NCBI RefSeq assembly: GCF_003573695.1
Contig: NC_039362.1
Coordinates: 198,936,585 to 199,000,584 of the forward strand
DNA length: 64,000 nt
Origin: Papaver somniferum
Lineage: Eukaryota > Streptophyta > Magnoliopsida > Ranunculales > Papaveraceae
Direction of reading: 5' to 3'
Positions 34,066 through 44,754 of the stretch are shown here, piece after piece; positions within the stretch are counted from its first letter, which is position 1, and the number at the start of each line of letters is the position of its first letter. The position numbers and the translations under genes were made by a program. The notes under the pieces were generated by a model. That model had not been told where the DNA came from, did no database searches, and saw nothing but the letters and a program-made list of their open reading frames with translations.

Positions 34066-35160
34066 TCAGAATCCATAACTTCTCAAAGCTTCTTGTGGAT
34101 AATATCTTTTTAAGTATAACCTGTTCCATGGTCTGTCAAGTCTATGACCAACATCTCTATCTTCTGGATCCATTAATCTATAAGCTCCTGTTCCAACTAT
34201 GTCCTTAATGATGTAAGGTCCATCCCATTTTCTCGCTAATTTTCCACCATTTTCTCGCTGATATATTTGTGTCTCTCGCATAACTAAATCTCCTGGTTGA
34301 AATTCGCGTACTTTGACACATTTATTATATTCTGGGGCTAATCTTCGCTGATAATTCTCCATACGTTGTAAATCTTTTTCTCTTCTTTCTTCTAATTCAT
34401 CAAGTTTGTTTAAGATCAAACCCGCACTAAGATTTTTCTCCCAAGCTTCTCTCTTTGTTGTCGGAATAACAACTTCTGTTGGTAACACCGCTTCAACTCC
34501 GTATGTTAAACAAAAAGGTGACATTCCAGTAGATTTTCTTCTAGTTGTATTATAAGCCCATACTGCATTATGTACTTGTTCGCACCATGCTCGTGATGAC
34601 TTTCCAATTTCTTCTTTAATATATCTTCAATTGTTTTGTTTGTTGATTCTACCTGCCCATTAGCTTGTGGATACAAAGGAGTAGATTTTCCACATTTTAT
34701 CTTAAATACATTAAGTAACATTTCTATGTTCTGTCCTTCAAACTATTTCCCATTATCAGATATCAACTGCGCAGGAATTCCGAATCTGCAAATGATATTT
34801 TTGAATATGAATGTAAAGATATCTTTGTCGCGAATATGCTGTACTGCCTTCACTTCTGTCCATTTTGTGAAATAATCTGTTGCGACTATTAAGTATCTTC
34901 TTTGTCCAGAACCTGGTAAAAATGGTCCCACAATATCTAACCCCCACTTTCCAAAAGGACACACACTGGTTGAAGATGACAATGGTGTTCCAGTGCATTA
35001 TTTTCTTTCCATGTCGTTGACAATCTTCGCAACGTCTTGATATTTTTTTTGCATCTTCGTGCATGTATGACCAGTAATAGCCTTGCATTTTTGCTCTATG
35101 TGCCAAAGATCTTCCCCCGCTATGATTTCCAGCATCCCCACTATGTAACATTTTTAGCAC
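34066..35160 (-). pseudogene. Tat integrase, broken by frameshifts
   Basis: Read on the minus strand in four overlapping frames. An H2C2 zinc-binding start (HSGDAGNHSGGR, then CEDCQRH) comes first. The catalytic core follows with GLDIVGPF, VATDYFTKWTEV and LISDNGK, and STPLYPQANGQVEST with the third acidic position. The C-terminal part has GVEAVLPTEV and FQPGDLVMRE, and ends RSYGF. Several frameshifts and a stop separate the parts. In the family it inserts element DNA into chromosomes. Confidence 0.88.
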
Positions 35161-35175
35161 TTTTTCTCCTTCCTC

Positions 35176-35835
35176 TCATGGAAAACATCTAAGTGATGGT
35201 CCATTAAAGGATTTTCGGTATAGCAGCCCATCTCTTAATTCATAATTCGTTGCACGGCTTTTTAACTTGTGTGTTTCCAATCTATTTCTTGGTGTTTCTC
35301 CTTTCGCCAAATATGTATGAAGTTTCGTTCTCCAATCTGCGATATTGTTCGTTTGTTCTTTTTGTTCACCGTCTATTATCATCACGTCCACTTCTTCTTC
35401 TTCTTTATTGATTGATGGTGACAGAAGTGTTTGTATTTTTATGCATCTCGCAGTTGGATCTATCATCATACTTGATATGAAAGCAAAAGCATCTGCGAGT
35501 CTGTTATCCTTCCTTGAAATGTGCCTCCATTTCATTTTTGGGATTTTTGCTGACAATTGTTCAACGAGATTCTTGTATTTATTCAAGGATGGTTCATTTG
35601 CAGTATACTCTCCCTTTATTTGGCGAATAACTAGCTGCGAATCACTACTGATCCTGGCATTTTCTAGTTTCATTTCTATTGCGAATTTTAAGGTACGCAT
35701 CACAGATTCATATTCCGTTTCGTTATTAGTGGACGCGAATTCCAATTTGAATGAAAAAGGCATCTTTATTCCTTCTGGCGAAATTAAAAAAATTCCAACT
35801 CCATTGCCTTCTCCATTTGATGATCCATCTACCAA
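35176..35835 (-). pseudogene. Second, archaeal-type RNase H (aRH) of the Tat element
   Basis: The frame reads VDGSSNGEGNGVGIFLISPEG, then NNETEYESVMRTLKFA, SSDSQLVIRQIKGEY and RKDNRLADAFA, carrying the D-E-D-D acidic pattern of RNase HI. This second RNase H after the ordinary one is the hallmark of Tat-clade Gypsy elements. This 219-codon piece is itself open but is fused to nothing usable. Confidence 0.88.
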
Positions 35836-36021
35836 TATCTCCCATCTATTTGGTTATGTTAATAAATCTTTTGGATCTCCGTGTTCTTCTTCTATATCCA
35901 TCATTTCTTCTACCACTTCGTCTTCTTCTAAAGGAAATTCTGCCAAGAAATCTGCAACAACTTGTGATTTTGGTGAAGACAAAATTTCATATTTAATATC
36001 AAAGTGGCCTACTTGTGCATT

Positions 36022-36322
36022 CTATCTCTCCACTCTTCCTGATCTTTTAGAATTCTTTATCACTGATTCAATTGGTACTTTCGTTAATACCTTTATCTTG
36101 TGCGCTTGAAAATATATGCGGAGCTTAAATGATGCATAAACTAATGCTAAGATCAACTTCTCAATCTTTGAGTAATTCTTCTCGGCAGTATTAAAAGTTT
36201 TGCTAATGTAATAAATGAGTTTCTCCACTCCTACGTCTACTCGCAATAACACATCACTTAATGCATGCGACGTCGTCGCAAGATAGATCAATAATTCTTC
36301 TCCTGATTCTGCTTTTTGTAAA
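36022..36322 (-). pseudogene. First RNase H of the Tat element, cut by a MULE
   Basis: The minus frame reads LIYLATTSHALSDVLLRVD, IYYISKTFNTAEKNYSKIEK, ALVYASFKLRIYFQAHKI and VLTKVPIESVI, the retroviral-type RNase H after RT. Its beginning (AESGEELL) abuts the MULE end at 36323. The missing upstream codons resume at 39677. Confidence 0.88.
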
Positions 36323-37184
36323 CAGAAAATGGGCTATATAGCCAAAATTGGGTGTTTCCTGGGCCATATGGACAGTTAGGATTCAGCCTGGGTCAAATGT
36401 CCAAAAGAATCTTTAAATATCGAGTTTACGTTACTGCCCTTCATATCACATAAAACCCATTTCTTCTCTCGTCTTCTTCGTCACCCTGAACATAAAACAC
36501 ATCTGAAACCAGCTCTCGTTCTTCATCACCATAAAAAAATCATCTTTCGAGCTTCTTCTTCATCACCATCTACCGGGGATTCTAAAAATGAGTCAGTAAT
36601 GGGTTGACTCGAATTTGGATTATGAAATTGAGAGTTGCAGTGAATGAATGAAGTTAGGGTTTGCTTCTTCGGGTAAATCAGATGAAGAAATTGTGAATTG
36701 ATAAGGGTTTCCGAAGATAGAGAGGATGAAATTAAGATGGGTTCGATCTGTGAATCCGTGATCTGAGAGCTTCCACAATTAAATTGATTCGAGACTGTGT
36801 AGTTGATGGGTTTAACGGCCGATTGAGTTCAAGAAGATGAAGTTGCAGAAATTGATATGGGACTGAACTTAGTTACAACAATGGAAGATTGGGAAGCAAA
36901 TGGGATAGGAGAAGGAGCAGCAGATGCTGCTGTTGAATCTGAAACGAAATTGTAATGGGTTTGAGGTTGGATCTGTGATGGCTTGCAGTGAGGTTATGAA
37001 CTTGAAATTCAGGGTTTGACTCAACAGAGGAAACGGGGGTTTGAAGATGCTTCCGATTGAATGCAATGGTGGTGCTGAGCATTAAAAATTTTCTTCCATC
37101 AATTTCACTGGTAAGTTTCTAGATCCTATTGGTTTAACTTTTGTAAAATCCATTTTAAAATTCATTGGATTTTGTTTGTATGTA

Positions 37185-37845
37185 ATTAGTTTCATCTGGG
37201 TTAAGCTTGTGTAAAATCTGGATTGACCTGAAATTATTTTCATCCATGTTATACTAGGATGAAACCAGTATCATCTTGTTTTGGATTGACCTGAAATTAT
37301 TTTCATCCATGTTATACTAGGATGAAACCAGTATCATCTTATTTTGGATTGACCTGAAATTATTTTCATCCATGTTATACTAGGATGAAACCAGTATCAT
37401 CCTGTTTTGGATTGACCTAAAATTATTTTCATCCATGTTATACTAGGATGAAACTGGTTTCATCTAGTTATAGTCTGTGATATAATTACGTTTTCGTCAA
37501 AATACTCAGGATGAAAACTAGTTTCATATAATTTATTCATTGATATACCATTTTCGTCAGAATACTCAACTAGAAACCAATTTCATCTAGTTGTAAACTT
37601 TCATATAGCTGTATTTTCGCCAAATGTGCAGGATGAAACCAGTTTCATATAACTTACATATTGATATACCTTAATTTCGTAAGAATACTCAAGATGAAAC
37701 CAATTTATCTAGTTGTAAACTATAATATAATTGTTTTTTTGTCAAAATATGCAAGATGAAAACTAATTTCATCTAGTTATAGACTATGATATAATTGTAT
37801 TTTCATCGAAATATGCTGGATGAAATCAGTTTCATCTCGTTTTGA
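37185..37845. repeat. Minisatellite of about 61-bp units with a palindromic core
   Basis: About ten units, the first four almost identical. Each contains a near-palindrome GGATGAAACCAGTATCATCC or GGATGAAACTGGTTTCATC joined by 'attgacctgaaattattttcatccatgttatacta'. Later units degenerate. The same core is found in the small MULE at 21295-21609. Confidence 0.9.
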
Positions 37846-37942
37846 AGGTGCGGCTGCAGGATTGGACCGAGCTTGGTTGCAATTGAAACTGAGACTAAGA
37901 AGATGTTGTTCTTGTTGATAAACAGATGAATTCGAGGTTGAG

Positions 37943-39402
37943 TTGTTGTTGCTGGAAGATTATGATGATGAATTAAGAACATGTTTGGTTCAGATTCAAT
38001 GAAGATGGGTTTCTGAAATTTTTTGTCTTGATGTTGCTATTGAACTACATGTCTGGATTGTTAAGAATCTGTATTGATGTGGATGGCTCTTGAACACAGT
38101 GAAGATGGTAATGGAGTTGATGCAGGTTGGCTTGGGCTGTAAACTGGTGGTATTGAGGTTCAGGTGGGATTTGAACTGAGTTTGTTGGTAGTGATGTCAA
38201 GAACAAGAAGTAGTAGTGGCTGCAGTTTTGTGAAGTTTCGGTGGTGGTTAAAATGGATTTTGAGTCTGCAATGGAAATGTGATGTTGCAGGTGAATAAGA
38301 AATTTTTTGCAGCTAATGGTCTGAACGGAATTGTAATGGCTGATTATGAAGTTGAGGCTGTAAATGAATGTGCTATCGAATGCAGTGTCTAGAGCTGTGT
38401 GAGATTTGGACAGAAATGGAGTAAATGTGATTCTCTGTGTTGATGGATGAAGATTGCATATGAATTGCAGGCCAAGCATTGGAGCTGGAGCATGAAATAT
38501 GAATGTTAGGATATATTGCAGAGATTTGAGCCGAGATTGACAAGAAGATGCAGGTACAGGCAATGGCAGGTTGTTATGATAATGCATGGACTGAGATTGC
38601 AGTTGTTGGCCAGAGAAGATGATGGTATTTACTGTGAAGCTGAACTGAGGAAATTGAAGGAAATGTGTAAATGAAATGCAGATGGTAGCTATAATAAAGA
38701 AGCTGGTGATACTGAGATAGCAGGCAAGAAGCTACAAATGGGTCTCTGGAATTGGCAGTTGTGATGATGTTGTCGCAGAATGAGAAGGTTTCAGTACAGC
38801 TGCAGATGGATAATGGTTCGAGTCTGAGAACCGGTGATATAAGGTGGTGCAGAACAAGGATTTTCTTCTTATTCTTGGTGTCTAGTGGAGTTGTGGCAGC
38901 TGGAGTTACAGGGGATTTGAAGATTAAATGGTTATGATGCTGTTGATTACAAGGAATGCAGTCGTGTGTGAAGATGTTGTTGTTGTTGCTGGAAGATTAT
39001 GATGATGAATTAAGAACAGGTTTGGTTCAGATTCAATGAAGATGGGTTTCTGAAATTTGTTGTCTTGATGTTGCTATTGAACTACAGGTCTGGATTGTTA
39101 AGAATCTGTATTGATGTGGATGGCTCTTGAACACAGTGAAGATGGTGATGGAGTTGATGCAGGTTGGCTTGGGCTGTAAACTGGTGGTATTGAGGTTCAG
39201 GTGGGATTTGAACTGAGTTTGTTGGTAGTGATGTCAAGAACAATGAGTAGTAGTGGCTGCAGTTTTGTGAAGTTTCAGTGGTGGTTAAAATGGGTTTTGA
39301 GTCTGCAATGGAAATGTGATGTTGCAGGTGAACAAGAAATGTTCTGCAGATAATGGTCTGAACGGAGTTGTAATGGCTGATTATGAAGTTGAGGCTATAA
39401 AT
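37943..39402. repeat. 424-bp direct duplication inside the MULE
   Basis: 37943-38366 and 38979-39402 are nearly identical ('ttgttgttgctggaagattatgatgatgaattaagaac' to 'gattatgaagttgaggct'), offset 1036 bp. Confidence 0.88.
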
Positions 39403-39676
39403 GGTTATGATGATGTTGTCGCAGAATGAACAGTATTTTTTGGCTAAATGAACAATATGGTGTCGCAGAATGAACGGAGTTGTAATGGCTAATATAAGGG
39501 GTATTTTAGGTGATTGATATTTTTTGGTTTTTATTTTCCTGGGTCAAATATCCTTTTTGGCTAAATGAACAATATTTTTCTGTTTAATGTCCATATATAC
39601 AGTATCTAAACCTAGCAGTCCGTTTCACCCAGGAAATGTTTGTTTTGGTCTTTTTGACCAATTTGTGTTTTGTAAA

Positions 39677-40704
39677 ATAGTTGTATTCATAAGATGTTCT
39701 TTGATCCCTTGAAAAGCTTTTTCGCATTCATCAGTCCATTTGAATTTCGCACCCTTCTTGAGTATATCGAAAAAATATTTGCCTTTGTCTGATGATCGCG
39801 AAATGAATCTCCCCAGCGAAGCTAGAAGTCCATTCAACTTCTGTACATCTTTTATCGTTGCTGGTGTTGGCATGTCATGAATTGCTTTCACTTTTTCTGG
39901 ATCAACCTGTATTCCTTCTTTTGATACAATGTATCCTAAAATTTTTCCCGATGCAACTCCAATAGTACACTTCTCAGGATTCAGTTTAATGTTGTACCGC
40001 CGCATTTGTTCAAAAATCTCCCTCAGGTCATGTACATGGTATTTGGCTTCTTTACTCTTTACTAACATGTCGTCCACGTTTACTTCTAATGTTTTGTGTA
40101 TCAATTTTGCGAACACCTTCTCTACCATTCTTTGGTATGTCGCTCCCGCATTTTGCAAATCAAATGACATTTTCATGTAACAATATAAACCTCTAGGGGC
40201 GAAGAAAGCAGTATGTTCTTGATCTTCTTCAGCGAGAGGGATTTGATTATACCCTTTGTACCCATCTAAAGACGATACCCTATCATTTCCCACTGCGGAT
40301 TCCACCATTTGAGGAATATCTGGTAACGAAAAACTATCTTTAGGGCAAGCTTTGTTTAAATCAGTGAAATATATGCAAATCCTTATTCCTTTGTTTTTCT
40401 TTGGGACAATGACCATATTCGCTATCCATTATGGGTATTTAGCTTCTCTTATGATTCCCGCATCAAGCATTTTCTGTAGTTCTTCTTCTATTTGGGAATG
40501 GTAAGCTGTTGCCATTTTTCTTATTCTTTGTTTAAATGGTCTCACATTCTTGTTAATCTCCAACTTGTGGCATGCAATTTATGGATCTATTCCCAGTATC
40601 TCATCCATGCTCCCTGAGAAAACATCTTTATATTCTCGCAAAAGATTGATAGTTCTTTCTTCTTCTTCTACATCCATCTTGGTTCCAATTCTCAATATTA
40701 GGGG
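39677..40704 (-). pseudogene. Tat reverse transcriptase
   Basis: The minus frame from 40416 reads VIVPKKNKGIRICIYFTDLN, KACPKDSFSLPDI, LDGYKGYNQIPLAEEDQEHT, TAFFAPRGLYCYMKMSF and GYIVSKEGIQVDPEKV. The catalytic box, normally YVDD, reads NVDDMLVKS. Upstream to about 40700 the text continues with a TAA in the YP-x-W motif, one C-to-T change from Gln. The enzyme copies element RNA into DNA; here it is inactivated by stops and by the nested MULE. Confidence 0.9.
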
Positions 40705-41622
40705 TTATTCTATAGTCCCAACGTTTATTTCTTTTGTTGGTTTTGCGGCAGTGTAACTGGGCTTGGGTTCTCCCATTGGTGTTGGTTCTTTTATTGTTTT
40801 CACAGGTCCTACTCCTTCTTCCGAAATTTCGATGGGTATTCCATTGCCTTTTTTTGCCCTTATCATATATACTCTAAATTCTACTTCTTTCATTGCCTCC
40901 TTTGCCAACTTTCTGCGAAATTGTTTCCTTTTTGCTTGTCCTACATAATGCTTTGTTTCAATTTGATGACATAATTTCGCATTGTCAACATCTCCTCTGA
41001 TTTCTCCTATTACATTTGGTGTGGGGAATTTAATACATTGATGCAATGTTGATATTACAGATTTTATCGCATGTATCCATGGTCTTCCTAGCAACATATT
41101 ATATGGCGATTCCATATCCACCACGCATAGTGTTACGTGTGTTTCGATCTTTCCTAGTGGAATTCGTACCACTATTTCTCCTTTAGGTTTTGTTATGGAT
41201 TTTCCAAAGCCATGAATAAAATATGTTGAACTGGACATTTCTTCATCCTTAAATCCTATTCCCCTGAATGCATGATAGAATATTATATCCACTGAACTTC
41301 CTGTATCGATTAAAGTTTTGTTCAATATCCATTCTCCCTTGGATTTTGTTGTTGTCTCCATCTCTTTTCGCGTAATATGCACTGTAATAACCAATGGAGA
41401 TGTGTGGTTCAAACTTTCTTTTGGTATTTCTTCCGCCATGAATGTAATTTTTTGTTTTTCCCAATCTTTCAAGGGTGATGTCTTTTCTACCGCCATAACC
41501 TTCCTTCCTTCAAAATTTCCTTTATGTATTCTTCCTTTGATGTTTTCATGGAATTCATTAACCATTTTTTTTGTTATCATATTACACTCCAATCTTTTTT
41601 CATCTTCATTGACTCTAATCAT
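40705..41622 (-). pseudogene. Tat protease region (gag-pol junction)
   Basis: A 305-codon open frame. TLIDTGSSVDIIFYHAF is the aspartic protease active site (D-T-G). NMLLGRPWIHAIKSVISTLH is the conserved stretch between protease and RT in this clade. The N-terminal gag (capsid, nucleocapsid) is absent because the LTR lies only about 110 bp upstream, so the element has lost gag by deletion. Confidence 0.85.
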
Positions 41623-41710
41623 TTTTCTTTTAACTGGTTCACTGACTTATTTAATCACTTTCTTGATTTGAACAATCTCAACAACAATCTTCAACTTTCG
41701 ATCTTCAGCG

Positions 41711-41729
41711 TCCCTGTTTCTAGCGCCAT
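41711..41729 (-). other. Primer-binding site of the Tat element
   Basis: TGGCGCTAGAAACAGGGAC follows the 5' LTR after two bases in element orientation. This form is usual in Tat and related Gypsy elements. Confidence 0.75.
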
Positions 41730-41731
41730 TA

Positions 41732-42204
41732 TGTAGTTGCGGGAAATCCTACACTACACCCCTCATATGATTTCATTAACACTCAACTCATTTTAGATTA
41801 ACAATCTTAATTTTATTGATGAATCTTTGAACAATCTTACAAGAAAAGATAAAGGAATCAAGAATAACCATTGCTCTAGATTTTCTCTCTCCTATTTACT
41901 TGTTTCTTACTAAAAAAAGATCTCTCTCTCCTCTCCTTTACAACTGAACGACTATTTATAGGGAAATACATAGTGGATGACAGCTAATCTGTCCTTTATT
42001 TTCGGATATGACTTGCGACATTCTCACAACCTTACAAATGTTAATCTCGCAAACTCTCTAATTTTCGCAGAATCATTACATTCTTCTCATGATTTTAGCT
42101 GACGTCGTTTATTATGTCACTTCTAAAATTATTCTGCGACGCTGTTGTGTTGTGTTGTTGATAATTTCGCTGAGACATAATTGCTGCGAGATTCTGATTC
42201 TACA
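41732..42204 (-). repeat. 5' LTR of the Tat element
   Basis: 473 bp, TGTAG...CTACA. It differs from the other LTR by about a dozen substitutions and a GTGTT insertion. Confidence 0.93.
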
Positions 42205-42425
42205 AATAAAATGCAAAATCATCTATCCAAACAAGGCAAACCACACCATGATCAACAACTTTAATTCTATGTGCACCACCATGATCATTTGTTTTAAAGA
42301 TATAGATATGGGTATTAGGATCTTCTACATATCTCTCCATTCCAACCTTTCTCACCGGAAGAAGCAACTACAATCCAAGTCCCAAAAGATGAAACAGGAA
42401 ATTTTATAGATGAAAAATAAGAAAA
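42205..42425 (-). pseudogene. TolB/DPP6-N-like gene, upstream piece of copy A
   Basis: The minus strand reads KNDHGGAHRIKVVDHG then a diverged WIDDFAFYF. Copy B at 47.8 kb reads HRIKVVDHGGWPCWLDDFAFYFHRS, the HGGWPCW motif of plant TolB-like proteins. The Gypsy element separates this piece from its continuation at 29733. Its start is missing. Confidence 0.75.
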
Positions 42426-42514
42426 TCAAGAATATGTTTAAACGATAAAATTTTACAAAAGAATCAATAAAATATATTAAAGGACTAATTAAATCACAGC
42501 TGAAAACCTCAACT

Positions 42515-43518
42515 TCAGTAAGCACAGAAAAATAAAGCCACTACTAATAAAGCACTCAAGAATGAACCAGTCTTCTTCAAACTATGAGAAACACTGGATG
42601 GGGCTACAGCTGAACCCACTGGTGAAGGTGCTGGAGCAATTCCATTATGAAACTTCGACATGACAACCACAACCAATTTCTGTCCTCTTTCACAATTACC
42701 CTTGATTCCACTAACGAAATAAAATGGCCCTGATTGATCAAATTCAATTTTAGCACTTCCGTTTTTGTATTCAGTAATTGGCTTTGTGACATTGCAGTTT
42801 AGATAATCTTCTCTATTAAATAGCACCACATCGCCTAGGGTAACCTAGGATCCATGCTTAATAAGCCATCGGCAATCCTAACCTTGCAAGCCGGTTTTTG
42901 AGGTTAGTTAGGCCCGGAGATTTCTAACATGGTATCAGAGCCAGACCCCTCTCAACCCACCCATGTCCGTCCGTGTGTTCGTATCATCCATCAGTGTAGC
43001 CCAGTCAGCGGCTTTCGTATCATACCCGTCAGTGTAGCCCAGTCAGCGGCTGTCATACCCATCAGTTCAGTGTAGCCCTAGTCGTTGAGGGGGGTGTTAA
43101 ATAGTACCACATCGCCCAGGGCAACCTAGGATCCATGCTTAATAAGCCGTGGGCAACCCTAACCTTGCAAACCGGTTTTTGAGGTTAGTTAGGCCCGGGG
43201 ATTTCTAACATTCTCTACCAACTCTTAATACTGAATCCTTATGTGCATCAAATTTCCACACTGTTGCATCAAACAAAGCGCAAAAATAAGTAAGTTTATG
43301 GGACACAGATTAAAACAAAATGTTAAAAGAATTTAAGATGGGTCACCAAGTGAATCTCCAATGTTGAAACGAGTGGATCCAGCCCATTTATTAAGAGAAT
43401 CTGACACTGACGATGGAACTTTCCATGAGTTTGGTTTTCCTCCTACTAAGATATCTACAGCTTCTGTGGAACTGAGGAGAACAAAAACTAACACCAATGA
43501 CATTAGCAGAGAAGCCAT
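42515..43518 (-). pseudogene. ENODL1, early nodulin-like phytocyanin broken by a TRIM
   Basis: Exon 1 (43518-43347) encodes a signal peptide (LVLVFVLLSSTEA) and VGGKPNSWKVPSSVSDSLNK. Donor is CTTG|GTGACC and acceptor GCAACAG|TG at 43260. Exon 2 carries VWKFDAHKD, NC...GNCERGQK (paired Cys), a Pro/Ala arabinogalactan-type stretch (APAPSPVGSAVAPSS) and a hydrophobic GPI-signal tail. Such proteins sit outside the plasma membrane and lack blue-copper ligands. A 397-bp TRIM (42814-43210) interrupts exon 2 and introduces a stop two codons after VGRE. The rest is intact, so the break is recent relative to the duplication. Confidence 0.88.
42814..43210 (+). mobile_element. TRIM (miniature LTR retrotransposon) in ENODL1 exon 2
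   Basis: Two 116-bp LTRs (42814-42929 and 43095-43210) differ at about nine sites. The first is followed directly by TGGTATCAGAGCC (initiator-Met primer site) and the second is preceded by GTTGAGGGGGG (polypurine tract). The 5-bp duplication TTCTC lies at 42809-42813 and 43211-43215. ENODL2 shows the empty site (aatcTTCTCtacc near 48376). The interior has short repeats of 'cagtgtagcccagtcagcggct'. Its ends read TG(TA)TT...AACA. Confidence 0.95.
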
Positions 43519-43546
43519 TTTGAATTTGAGTGTTGAGAGTGAGAGA

Positions 43547-43556
43547 TTTATATAGA
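43547..43556 (-). promoter_or_regulatory. Possible TATA box of ENODL1
   Basis: TCTATATAAA on the minus strand about 30 bp upstream of the ATG; ENODL2 has TCTATATATC at the same place (about 49798-49807). If used, the leader would be only a few bases. Confidence 0.4.
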
Positions 43557-43978
43557 GAGAAAAGAAGCCTTTGAGTTTTGAGAAGATGAAAGAGTAGAGT
43601 GGAGAAGCTCAGGTGAGCGAAGTTAATTTATACTGTTAATCCAAGTTTATGAAGAAAGAACAATTAGCCGTTAAAGTCTTTTCTTTTCATCGAAAATAGC
43701 CGTTAAACATTTTTGCTTTTAGGAGAAATAACCGCTAAATTAAATTAAGTTGAAAAAAAATAGCCGTTGTAGGAGATACAGATTCCCCTCTTGTGAGTTT
43801 GGGTTAGGGCGTGGTTTTGGTTTTCGGTTCTCCTAAAGTTGACAAGCCCAAAAATAACTAAAAAAAATAAGGAGTAGAATATGTGCCCTTTATCAGTAAT
43901 ATGTTTGAGAGAGACAATCGATTGGTTATTTATTTTTCATTTTAAATATTGAAAAAATATATAAATTCAATCGATGGT

Positions 43979-44147
43979 GCTATTTGGCTCCCCAATTTCC
44001 ACCTCCATATTCTCCTCCCTGCAATCTAAACCCCACATTAGGAGAATTGTGAACTCCACTTGAACCTCAATACGAATCTTAATATGAATGTGGGGCTTAG
44101 ATTACAGGGAGAAGAATAGGGAGGTGGAGAATATGGAGCCAATTAGC
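43979..44147. mobile_element. Fold-back MITE
   Basis: Arms 'gctatttggctcc...ccacctcc...tctaaaccccacatt' and its inverted copy 'aatgtggggcttaga...ggaggtgga...ggagccaattagc' pair over about 60 bp in 169 bp. No clear target duplication. Confidence 0.65.
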
Positions 44148-44754
44148 ATTTCATTTGTTACCATTATGTGACATTATTAGTAATCATCATTCCGTTTCAG
44201 GAAAAACAAATTTTAAAAAAATAAATATAAATGGAACCGAAAACTAGAAGAGTCAAAAGTAGTAAGGAGAAATGAGGAAAATGAGTAAGAAGAAGAACTA
44301 GTCAAATAACGACTCTCGCAGATATCTTATCCACGTTTGGGGAGCATAGAAGTCGAGAACATGCAATTCTTGAGACTACTCAATTGGTCTAAATCCCATC
44401 AGAAAAATGTTCAACATAGCACAAGAGGTTAGTTGATTGAGAAGCATTTTGCAGAGACTAGAACCAGTCCTACTCATGTACCTCCAATGGCCGAGTGCAG
44501 TAATGAGAAGGAGACTAGTCATAAAGACCAACTTTCTTTGAACATTTTCAAGCAAAAAAATTTATTTCCAATTATCCGATTACATCTTTATAATACAACA
44601 TCTCAAGTGATGTTAAGGATTTTATACGTACGTTCATCAGCCCATTCTCTCCCTTTCTTCCATAATAATTGAGGGCCAATGACCATGGAAGCACCCAAAA
44701 CAAATCCCAGAAAAGTCAGTACCAGTAATACCCAATCAAATTTATCTTCAGAAT

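Larger units (their letters stand above)
36323..39667. mobile_element. 3.3-kb non-autonomous MULE nested in the Tat polymerase
   Basis: A perfect 9-bp duplication TTTTGTAAA (36314-36322 and 39668-39676) flanks it, and the Tat reading frame is continuous when the insert is removed. Ends are diverged inverted repeats of about 60 bp: CAGAAAATGGGC...TTTCCTGGGCCATATGGAC against CACAAATTGGTC...TTTCCTGGGTGAAACGGAC. No transposase is seen. The interior holds a minisatellite (37185-37845) and a 424-bp direct duplication (37943-38366 and 38979-39402). Minus frames such as 38045-38587 are low complexity and repeat with the duplication. It inserted after the Tat element did. Confidence 0.9.
29734..42204 (-). 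mobile_element. Ty3/gypsy Tat-lineage LTR retrotransposon
   Basis: LTRs at 29734-30200 and 41732-42204 (TGTAG...CTACA; the left copy has TATAG) are nearly identical, about a dozen differences by eye. The 5-bp target duplication AATAA lies at 29729-29733 and 42205-42209. The paralogous empty site at about 47735-47775 has the uninterrupted host sequence with a single AATAA. On the minus strand come a primer site (TGGCGCTAGAAACAGGGACG), protease, reverse transcriptase, RNase H, a second archaeal-type RNase H and integrase. An antisense spliced frame follows, then the 3' LTR. Dual RNase H plus an antisense ORF fits the Tat clade. gag is missing: only about 110 bp separate the primer site and the protease frame. 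A 3.3-kb MULE is nested inside. Confidence 0.93.

Noticed and set aside
35345..36109. 254-codon + strand frame
   Set aside because: It is the antisense shadow of the Tat RNase H regions, which have clear motifs on the minus strand.
38045..38587. 180-codon minus frame in the MULE as a captured gene
   Set aside because: It is low-complexity His/Ser/Leu text overlapping a 424-bp duplication, with no splice structure or recognisable domain.
42814..43210. Cassandra-type TRIM with 5S rRNA in its LTR
   Set aside because: The LTRs show no recognisable 5S rRNA promoter boxes, so it is called simply a TRIM.
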